From positions 392,152 to 456,151 of the forward strand of contig NW_020194563.1 in NCBI RefSeq assembly GCF_002865645.1: a DNA stretch of 64,000 nt, in the 5' to 3' direction. Below, in pieces: positions 44,601 through 54,020 of this stretch; the first letter of the stretch is position 1, and each line of letters starts with the position of its first letter. The position numbers and the translations under genes are program-made. The notes beneath the pieces were generated by a model, which saw nothing but the letters and a program-made list of their open reading frames with translations, was not told the DNA's origin and searched no databases. Source of the DNA: Hyaloscypha bicolor E (lineage: Eukaryota; Ascomycota; Leotiomycetes; Helotiales; Hyaloscyphaceae).

Positions 44601-46200
44601 CTCCGAGATTAGTGCATCAATCCCTCTTGCAAAACCTTTCTTTAGAGTATTGTTAAGCGATCTGTTACCATAATCTAATGCGCAAGTCTCAAATAAATAT
44701 TTCAAAAGTCCCGTTCGCACTCCCTAGCAAACTATACCCTTTCTGTATTTATACCACAGTCTGAGATTAGCGCATGAAACCCGCCTGTAAACACATTCTT
44801 TTTATTGCCGTCAATACCTTTATAATACTCATTTAGTGCGCAAGTCTCAAACGTAAGTTATAATAGTTTGCAAAGGTTACCACACTGCCTCTACCCTATT
44901 ATTACAGCATATCTGGACACTTGATTACTAATTATTCTTGCCAAAATCGCAAGTTATCCATAATTAGCACTTTGCTATAGTACTGCCTCGTGGCAATTCA
45001 GAAATTCCGCAGAAAATAATGCACTAGTCGGCAATACATACCTTCACTTAACAATCACCTCTGAAAACGAGACAAGCGCATCAATTCCTCTAACAAGATT
45101 CACAATCTGACTAATATTAATCATCTAATACTAGTGAGACGATGCGCTAATCTAATACTCGGCTTAAAAATTACATGTGGCATTTACAAGCTATACCCTC
45201 ATCCTTTTTAAGTTTAGTAGGAAGTATTACTCCCTTAGGATCAAATACTTATTTATTTTGGTTAAAACAAACCCGAAGACAAAGTATATATACCCAAAAT
45301 TGGTTCAGAGAAGGCAGAAACTAAGTTGTGCTGCAAGGAAGTGAAGTTATATTATAGTTAGTTATGGCCAGTTTTCTATGACATTTTAAGCCTGGCGCAT
45401 GGGGAATATGTACTGAAAGTCTTTGATTCTGATTTCAGAACAGCCCTCTGTGCCTCAACTAGTGCGCTTTCGTCGAACTCTCTCACATCTCAAGCCAACA
45501 AACGAAAATCATATATATCGTACCATCAAGTACTAACGCAATGGGCAAACAAGATCGGCGCATCTTATCCGTTCGAGAAATCATTCTTCTCATTGGTTTA
45601 ACTAATAGCACATGCTTGATTCGATGCGCTTGTCTCATTTGAGTGTTCCTCTAACCTACAAAGATCTGCGCATAAAAGGCGCAGTAAGATATTGTCGGAC
45701 GGGGAGACTCGCGCACCTTATATGCACTTGGAAATTGTTCATACGATTATTTAGGACAAATGCTGCGTGCGGGAATCATGCGCTTATGTCCTGATCGATC
45801 AATATTCTCCAATATCAAAATTCGGTTACTGCCTGCGCTTCCCTTCCCTACGTTTCAATCGTAGACAAGCGCACGTTCTCAGATGCTTAAAATCCATCAA
45901 AAATGGCCAAAGAGACCACATGGCCATGCAATCGATGCGCAAACTCAATTTGCAATAGCTATCACGAGTCCAAGTACCGGCAAACACGGAACGTATTCCT
46001 CTAGCTTATCTAGCCCAAACTGAGCAAGTCAGTGGGAATGCAGTAAACCAATTAGCTTATCTCGATCTTTACATTGCACTTCAAACGTTAATTTCGTTGG
46101 TAAACCTATAATTCATGGGGAATGTGGACTTGCCTACAAAGTCTCGCAGACAACTGTTCACATTTACAAAGCAATCGAGCACCGCGCATAGACATCTCCA
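41680..46200 (+). repeat. GCGCAT-box array, block B (about 28 periods of 156-159 bp)
   Basis: Best-preserved block. The direct box is about GAGACTTGCGCATYRATTCC and the inverted box about ATGCGCGAGTCTCATTT. Direct-box cores start at 41927, 42073, 42231, 42387, 42545, 42703, 42862, 43021, 43180, 43337, 43495, 43652, then 43969, 44286, 44454, 44611, 44769, 45075, 45394, 45558, 45710, 45868 and 46183. Gaps of about 317 mark a lost box with phase kept. Inverted boxes lie 66-70 bp downstream of direct ones (41995, 42141, 42769, 42929 and others). The arms GAGACTYGCGCATC and GATGCGCRAGTCTC are complementary over 14 bases. One unit (44363-44529) is freshly duplicated at 44530-44686. Weak traces extend to an inverted box near 46830. 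Confidence 0.9.
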
Positions 46201-47555
46201 AGAAATACGTTATGCATCATCGCTCCATGCCCGTCATAGCACACTTCGTGTGCGCGGACCTCTCCTTCTTCAATAATTAGCAAAGTTCGTTTCATACGCA
46301 TAATCTTTCCAAAAGCGATGATTCCGCAAGGGCTTCATTTACACACCTTGAATTGAGGTTTGCATAACTCCAACAGGTATTCGTGAAAATTAGTAAGCCA
46401 GGAATACTCTCCACCAGTGCTCTCTCTAGCGAAATCATGTCCAATAGCTGGAGACTTAGCTATGACATTTTTCAAGTCCACACAGTTACCTCGACCTGCT
46501 CATACTGTTAATTCTCCGAAAGCATATACGCAGGAGTACATAGCGCTTCTAAAACTACGAATCAATTTCGAATTTACTTGTCAGCGTTGTGTAGCTAACG
46601 ATCCGCCCCCGCTTCTCGTCTTGCATTCCCTTGTTCCTCCCACCTTGCAAGGAAAGATTTCCAACAACTTGTCACACCTCCACAGTTTCTCTTTAATTAG
46701 GCGATAGCATGAGCCTCGGGCTTCAGACCTGTTAACTAATTGACCGTATACCCTTACCACCTTGGGTAGATAGCATAATGCGGTGCATCATCTCATCACA
46801 CAAGTGCAACTGGTCTTCTCGATTATCAGATGCGCGGGTGTTTTAATACATTCGCTCTATTGGTAGATTTTCTTCTCTTCTCTACATTGCCCATACTCTG
46901 CTAACGCCTTTCTCCCCATCAGACTATTGTGTGTCGAATCGCAATAGGGGCCGTAGCTAGTGAGGGACTAATTTTGTATCGTGAAAAAGGGTGGGTCACA
47001 CGGACCGCCGAAATCTGACCGGGACTCAGTGCTTGTTACTAGTAGCAAAACTCGCGCTGAGAGAAGAAAGTGGTATGTTCCTGGCTTGATCAATAACCGG
47101 CGGCGTTCCCGTCAGCCCACCCAGATCCCCTCTCCCTTATGTTGAACTAGCTAAATAATAAAGCTAGGGTCACGTGCTTGCAATGTAAACCAAGTAAAAC
47201 GTACTGAATTAACTGTTGTTCTACAGTGGTAAGTAGCCCGTATATATAGCCCTGAACCCCCTAAGTCACATGCACTAAACCCCTAAACCAGAGAGCCTTA
47301 TACTGAACCATTCAACCTCAGCTGAACCGATTTAGCCTCACAGGGCATAATCTACTCAGTAATAAGCCTATGGCTTAAGCCCCATTAGTGCACAGCCCCT
47401 TAAGGCTCTGTTCCATTTGTACACAGCCCCTAATTTCAACACCTTAGCAAGCCCGTGAACAACGCACCGAGTCTGAAACTGGATCAAGAATGATGCTGAA
47501 GCCGACCGTCTATACACTAAGTTAACACAGTAAGCCTCCGAAAAGTGGGGAGCTC
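46201..47555. other. Decayed array edge and left flank of the TIR transposon
   Basis: One inverted box remains near 46830. From 46900 to 47555 there is unique sequence with short local repeats (GCACAGCCCCTTA, TACACAGCCCCTAA). No gene is supported. Confidence 0.4.
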
Positions 47556-47559
47556 GGTC

Positions 47560-47642
47560 TGTTCCACCCGGTTCGCCAATGCGAGCGATTTCCCAATCGG
47601 GGCCCCGATTTCCCAATCGGGTAATATTTCGGTATCGGGAAC
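47560..47642 (+). repeat. Left TIR of the Ginger-like element
   Basis: About 80 bp matching the reverse complement of 50060-50142 with few differences (GTTCGCCAATG versus GTTCACCAATG). It contains the palindromic core ATCGGGGCCCCGAT. Confidence 0.88.
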
Positions 47643-47683
47643 AAAATGAGGATATATTAAAGACACTTCACCTATACTAAGCT

Positions 47684-49721
47684 TTACTGTCCATGCCTCC
47701 CACTACGTCTAGGTGCTCTCATAGCTACCTTAGCCCTTTTTGGTGCCCTCCCCTCCACTTGATCACCTGATTCTCCTCCTTCTCTAGCTCCATTCTCACG
47801 TGCTTGCTCCTCAGCTACTCTCTTCTTTGCTCTCTCAGATGCTCTTCCAGCCTTCTGAACTGACGCAATTGAACCACGATTATTCTCCTTTGCCACTGCT
47901 TTAGGGAGGGTGATTTTGTCTTTCTTGTGGGTTACACCAGTGGTAGGTAATTCAGGATAAGTCGATTGGGAGGTGATTTTGTTAAGGGCACTGTACGGCC
48001 AGAGAGTAGTAAGCTCGCCATACTTAGTAGCCAAACGGTAGCCCTATTTTTGATTAGCTTTTATTCAAAGTAAGGCTTATAAATCACATACCTTTGGAGT
48101 CTTTTCCAGAACTCTTACTGGAATTCTAGCCATTTCTGTACCGAATCTGTATTGCTTTGGGATCTGGAGGATTGCAATCTCTTGAATATCATATTTAAGA
48201 GCTTTGGAATTCGCCCTCTTTACCATATTCTCCTTCTATTTTCTCATATACTCTGCAACCCTCCTAGTTAGCTCAGATAAAATCATCTCCTTAGCTACTT
48301 CCTCCTATTCTGCTTCCTCGTTAACGAATAAGCTATCCTCTCTACCCTCAGAACTACTATTCTCATTACTCTCAATCTCTCCCCCTATATCTCCCAGGGC
48401 CGTATATATACGGCGAGCGCTTTCCTTGTGGTCCAGGAAATTAGTAGGTGGCTTTCGTCCAAACCAGACCTCGTATAGTGTATTTCCCTTAGGAAGGGCT
48501 GGTATAGCTGTGATATTAACTACCCATGTAATTAAAGGAAGTAACTATATCTACGATTGGATACTAGTATCTGCTCTTACGGCCCGTAATCGTTTCTTGA
48601 AGATTCGATTAGCTACCTTAATAGAGCCCTGAGATTAAGGATAATAAGCTCGTCCGCAAATAATCTTTATTCCTCTCTTCTTATAAATCTTAATTACTTT
48701 CCCCTTAAACTTCCCCCTATTATTACAGGCTAAAATGGAAATATATCTATTATTATTTAGCTATTTAATAAGCTTGTCCGCAGCTTTATCCGCAGTCTTA
48801 GCCTTAAGCCTACAGATCCAGACGAACTTGGAAAAGTGGCATTTCAATTACCAGATCTATATATATTCTCCGTCCGGATCATACTATAATAGTATTAATA
48901 ATAGTATTAATAAAGTATAGATAAAAAGGTTCGGAATTTACGAAAATTGCAAAAATCGCAGGAATCGCGAAAATCGTAGGAAAAGCTTAAAAACATACGA
49001 AATACAGGAAATACAGGAATATAGAAGTAAATCACATAACTTAGGGGACACTTATATGAAAATCTATTAAATTCAGAACCATACGCTCGCCTGGATAATG
49101 AGATTAGATAGGCTATACTTCCTTGTTATTCTTTTAAACCTTCTCTTTATTATAGTAAGCGTATCGTATATTAATCTATATATAATCGTTACGGGACGGG
49201 CTATACCAAATTTTCCGTATATACTCAAATATAGTATTAGAGCCTATTTTTTAATTAGTATAAAAATTAGTAGCTTTTAGAGGGTACTAACCAGGGTATA
49301 TTAATTTCTTATAGACAGTAGTAAGAATCTCAAAAGCGTCGTTATAGCAAACGGTATATCGGGCGGGAACAAGCTCTCTATATTAATTATTATAGTATTC
49401 CTTGCGATATATCTGGCCGTCCTGAAGCTTATAGAGAGCGGAATCGTACTTGATATTAGCCTGGTAGCGTTTCTCTGCCTTGTTTTCACCAGGAAGCGGA
49501 GCCTTCGGATTTTGCAACTACTATCTAATATCTATACGTTTCCTAGCGGTAAGAATTTTCTTACTACCCCCTTTAGCAAGCCTCTCATCCCATGCAGCTT
49601 CGTCTTTAGCAGACCAATTATCAGTAGGCTCTTTAGTAATAGGGGAGGGTAAAAACTGGGTGCCAGAAGAACGAGCCCCTGCAGTAGTAATATCAAAATA
49701 TTGCTCTGCTCGCCCATACAT
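47684..49721 (-). pseudogene. Integrase-type transposase relic (HHCC, DDE core, basic tail)
   Basis: Starts MYGRAEQYFDITTAG at 49721. Then come an HHCC-like zinc region with its His codons changed to Tyr (TVYKKLIYPG, about 49300) and an integrase core at about 48440-48860 (HFSKFVWICRLK, then GKFKGKVIKIYKKRGIK, then SQGSIKVANRIFKKRLRA). It ends in a basic tail (RAPKRAKVAMRAPRRSGRHG) at 47684. The expected second Asp reads Asn and the final Glu reads Lys, both possible by G-to-A, and several TAG/TAA/TGA interrupt the frame. Inactive. The family resemblance is to Ty3-type integrases and their domesticated relatives. Confidence 0.78.
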
Positions 49722-50059
49722 ACGCTGACGAGGCGTACATGGGGATAGAGATGAACGAAGGGTTTAAAGAGACATATTAGAAGTGAGGTGATTAATTAAG
49801 AGGTATATAGAATCAGTATTTGTGCTTGGAAAGTTGGTGCTTGTACTATGAACTGTGTCTAGGGAATAACGAGTAAGGGAGCAGAGGCCCTATACATATT
49901 TGGGAGCTCTAGAGAAGTGTCTTTACCCCTATTATTACCTCCTTTAATATCTTAAATTAATAAATTAAACTATAACCTATAGAATCAAAATATGAGGTGT
50001 AGTAAAGTGAAGAATACAGGGCTGAACGAGCTAGTAAATAGGGGGAATTCAGCTCCTTT

Positions 50060-50142
50060 AGCCCCGATACCGAAATATCGAGCGATTGGGAATCCGGGGC
50101 CCCGATTGGAAAATCGCTCGCATTGGTGAACCGGGTGGAACA
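50060..50142 (-). repeat. Right TIR of the Ginger-like element
   Basis: Reverse complement of the left TIR. Its outer end GGTGGAACA is followed directly by the GGTC target duplication. Confidence 0.88.
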
Positions 50143-50146
50143 GGTC

Positions 50147-50714
50147 AAATATTGCTTAGTATACTTTATTCACACAAGTTCTGTTGCCACGTTGCCCCTT
50201 AAAGATCATGCCTCATCACACCTGGTCCTGGGTAATTCCTGAAGTCACTCCCTAACACCCAATGCCTTTTTGTCTACTGTTAAGTCAAATATCCGAACAA
50301 AAATACTAAATCGCCAGGAAGAGCATCGTCTAATGTGGCAATTTTTGAAAGGATGAGTCATGAATGAACTCTGACTCTGAAATACAAGAAATCATATAAT
50401 ATCCGAGTCCGCCAACCGCCTCTAGTCGTAGAAGTACTTCCGGAATCAGCACTGAGTGGCTGAATATATTAAATTTGTGCGTTATTGTGGTCCCCTCACC
50501 TCTCTTTCCGTAATGAGCCCCCACCAAACCATAAAGCCAACTCATAGCCACATCTATTAACTAGAAGAGAGTGCATTTGCACTCTCTCCGCTAGTACGTT
50601 CATATGCAGTGTTTCGGCTACTGTTCCTGGAAACCAGGTTTCTGAAGCACTGAAGCGTTCAATTTGCAAAACTTGCCGTTCTCACTACCATTTTCCGGAT
50701 CCACATCGACCCCC
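50147..50714. other. Right flank of the transposon
   Basis: Unique sequence with no supported gene; frames at 50330-50551 and 50743-51018 are not convincing. The box array reappears at about 50718. Confidence 0.4.
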
Positions 50715-51670
50715 GGGTTGGCGCATACAGAAAATCATAGAAATGCTGTCTCTAGGTCCTTCTACATGTAATACAACCTTCATTCCAATGCGCAATTCTC
50801 AAAGTCGCCGGATATCATATTTTATCCAAGTACTACCCGTTGGGAAACATTCCGTATTGAGCTCAAACGCCCCTTTTGATCTTGAACAATCCCGGATCGT
50901 TTTCCATCATGATATGAGAGCGCTAAGAATCCTTCTTCCTTCCAATTCCATGATTGCAACTGAAGGAGGTTTGCAATGCCCATCCTATCTCAGAGACCAT
51001 CAGTTCAACGTTATTTAATAGAGATTTCCGCATCAAGCCAAACGTCTCAAAAATAGCCAGGCATCATTCTCGACGAGACTGTCAGTGTCCGCCGGCGCAC
51101 ATGCCTGAAAATCATGGTGTAGGGGGTGCCTGTGAGATTGCCGGAAAATACCTATTTGCTCACCTCACAGTCACTTATTTAGCCCCGCGCATCAATCCGT
51201 CTTATTAAATCGAAGAATTCGACTATTCTTGAGCTTTAATTCTCGCTTCATGATGCGCCGATCCACGGTCACCATTTTCACTCGGTGGCAATCAGAGTGA
51301 GACCTTCCGCCTATGACTTTGTCTCACTCAAGCAGAGGTCATTGACCATGGTGTATCTGACACATGTAAGCAAGTGCAAGTTACCGAATCAGAATGAGCA
51401 ACTATCAGCTGAGGCGAATACGACTTCCGGCAGCTTGATATCAGCAAGTGAAGTTGGTCCATGCTGGAGACCATGGGCGTGACATCATCGGTCTGAGACT
51501 GGCGCACGATCTCAATCCATTTAAAGCCGTCTCTGTGTGCAGTTGAATGGATATAGAAGCCTACCTTCTTGCGCTTTTTGCAAATACCTTGAGAACTAGT
51601 ATGGTTTCTGGATATGTGTACCGGTTTCGCCCCTCAGAAACTTCAACCGGAGGGTGCCGCACATACTTAT
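50715..51670 (+). repeat. GCGCAT-box array, block C (degenerate)
   Basis: Direct/inverted pairs at about 50720/50788, 51030/51095, 51188/51252 and 51503/51569 keep the 66-69 bp pair distance and 158-bp multiples of block B (51030 to 51188 is 158, 51188 to 51503 is about 2 x 158). Boxes are GGCGCATAC, CCGCATCAAG, CGCGCATCAATCC and GAGACTGGCGCACG. Loop sequence is unlike block B. Confidence 0.7.
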
Positions 51671-52490
51671 TTCACTCAGAAGTAGACCACACCAAACGGC
51701 AACTATCAAGCTATGCGTGAAATTCTGTCATTCTCGCAATGAAATTTGACAGTGCATATGACAATAGCTGAGTAGCAGATGGGCAAAAAAGAGGGCTGTC
51801 ACGCGGGCAATTTCCTGACGCAAAAGGTATCTCAGACCTGACAGTATTTGTGGAAAGTACTAAAGTCTCTGGTATCACCAAAAAAGAACGCTTAAAGCGA
51901 CCTCGAGAGGTGTGGAGGAAGTAGTGTTGCTTCTGCTACATTTCGTTGCTTGTATGTATCACCGCTTTGCTTTACGTTCGCTATGCAGAAAAAGAGTTGT
52001 TCATGGTTTAAATATAAGTGTGGCATTAACTAATAATCCAGCTTATGGTTCCCCACTCCCTGACTGCGTAAAATGCAGACAAATCCAAGCTCGAAGCACC
52101 CTTGAAGGAAGCAAATGACACATAAGAATTTTGCAAGCCAATGAAGAAGGATGTGGCTGCAGCCCAGAGATACAGAGAAATCGGAAAACTGGAGAACACG
52201 AGTAGCCAGGCATTTCTGGAAGTCTACAATATTTACATTCAGTATTAAGAAACGATTGTCAAGGTAACCGCTTTTTTGTATTGAGATGAGAAGCTCACTC
52301 TTCTCCATCCCAATTCTCAAACGAGCCAAGAAAGTTGTAATGACACGTCAGTATAGCCATGCAAGGTCGGGCCTTTCGACCCCTCCAAAGCCATCCTGCG
52401 GTCCACCTTTAGTTGATTTCATGGATGCCTCTCATTCCGGATTAATCTTCATCTCCCGTTCTTTATTAAAAGATATATAACTTGTAAATA
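51671..52490. other. Spacer between blocks C and D
   Basis: No box phase and no convincing gene. Overlapping frames at 51912-52118 (+) and 52030-52329 (-) lack domain or codon evidence. Confidence 0.4.
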
Positions 52491-54020
52491 AGAGTTGCAC
52501 ATTAAACTATTATTATTAATGGATAATTCTCATACTAGTGCATTATTGTATAAGAGGAATTAATGCGGAAATCTCTAGTTCTTAAATAATTTAAAAGTAG
52601 ATTTATATTAGTACTAATAATAAATTTAAATATTTATAAGTTATAAATAAGACTTTCGCATTAAAATATTATTAGTAATCGATAATTCCAATACTGGTGC
52701 CTTATTTTATAAGAGGAATTAATGCGGAAATCTCTGGTGCTTATATAATTCAAAAATATATTTATATTAGTACTAATTATTAATTTATATATTTATAACT
52801 TATAATTAAAACTTCTGCCTTAAACTAGTGTTTTTAATTAATAATTCTAATACTAGTATATTATTTTATAAGATGAATTAATGCGGAAATCTCTAGTTTT
52901 TATATAATTTAAATATTAACTTAAATTAATACAAGTAATTAAACTTAATAATTATAAGTTATAATTAACTCTTGCGCATTAAACTAGTGTTTTTAACTAA
53001 TAATTCTTATATTAATACGCGGTATTATAAGAGGAATTAATGCGGAAATCTCTAGGTTTTATATAATTTAAATATTAACTTAAATTAATACTAGTAATTA
53101 AATTTAATAATTACAAGTTATAATTAACTCTTATATATTAAACTAGTATTACTAATCGATAATTCCTATACTAATATGCAATATTATATGAGGAATTAGT
53201 GCGGAAATCTCTGGTTCTTAAATAATTTAAAAGTAGATTTATATTAGTACTAATAATATATTTAAATATTTATAAGTTATAAACACGACTTTCGCATTAA
53301 AATATTATTAGTAATTAATAATTCTAATACCAGTGCCTTATTTTATAAGAGGAATTAATGCGGAAATCTCTAGTTCTTATATAATTCAAATATGTATTTA
53401 TATATTTATAAGTTATAAATAAGACTTTCGCATTAAAATATTATTAGTAATCAATAATTCCAATACTAGTGCCTTATTTTGTAAGAGGAATTAATGCGGA
53501 AATCTCTAGTTCTTATATAATTCAAATATATATTTATATTAGTATAAATTATTAATTTAAATATTTATAAGTTATAAATAAGACTTCCGCATTAAACTAG
53601 TATTATTTATTAATAATCCTTATATTAATGCTTTCTTTTATAAGAGGAATTAATACAGAAGTTCATAGTTCTTATATAATTTAAAAGTAGATTTATCTTA
53701 GTACTAATTATTAATTTAAACATTTATAACTTATAAATAAGACTTGTGCATTAAACTAGTATTATTAATCGATAATTCTTATATTAATACTTTATTTCAT
53801 AAGAGGAATTAGTACGAAAATCTCTGGTTCTTATATAATTCAAATATAAACTTATATTTATTACAATATATAATTTTAATATTTATAAGTTATAAATAAG
53901 ACTTGCGCATTGAATTGGTGCTATTAATTGATAATTCTTATAATAATACGTTATATTATAAGAGGAATTAATGCGGAAGTCTCTAGTTCTCGTATAATTA
54001 AAAAGTAAGTTTATATTTAG
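52491..54020 (-). repeat. GCGCAT-box array, block D (inverted, AT-shifted, 159-bp period)
   Basis: Ten tandem units in which GAGGAATTAATGCGGAAATC recurs. The ATGCGG-type core starts at 52562, 52721, 52880, 53039, 53198, 53357, 53493, 53652, 53811 and 53970: exactly 159 except one step of 136. The partner box is AAGACTTTCGCATTAAA. Read on the minus strand the unit (ACTAGAGATTTCCGCATTAATTCC) is a C-to-T-shifted form of block B (ACTAGAGACTTGCGCACCTATTCC), so this block lies opposite to A, B and C. Whole units are alike here, unlike most of block A. Confidence 0.9.

Larger units (their letters stand above)
47556..50146 (-). mobile_element. Ginger-like DNA transposon with TIRs and integrase-type transposase
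   Basis: The element spans 47560-50142 (2583 bp) and is bounded by GGTC at 47556-47559 and 50143-50146. Both ends carry an inverted repeat of about 80 bp starting TGTTCCACCCGGTTC, containing AATGCGAGCGATTT and ending near TATTTCGGTATCGGG, with a nested palindrome AATCGGGGCCCCG. Inside, on the minus strand, lies a decayed integrase-type transposase. TGT...ACA ends, long TIRs, a 4-bp duplication and a Ty3/retroviral-like integrase without LTRs or reverse transcriptase are the features described for Ginger transposons. The classification is from memory of that family and needs a search. Confidence 0.8.

Noticed and set aside
34015..46200. The box array as a CRISPR array
   Set aside because: The organism is a fungus, the repeats alternate in orientation, the intervals alternate between about 67 and 90 bp and show unit-level similarity, and no cas-like genes are present.
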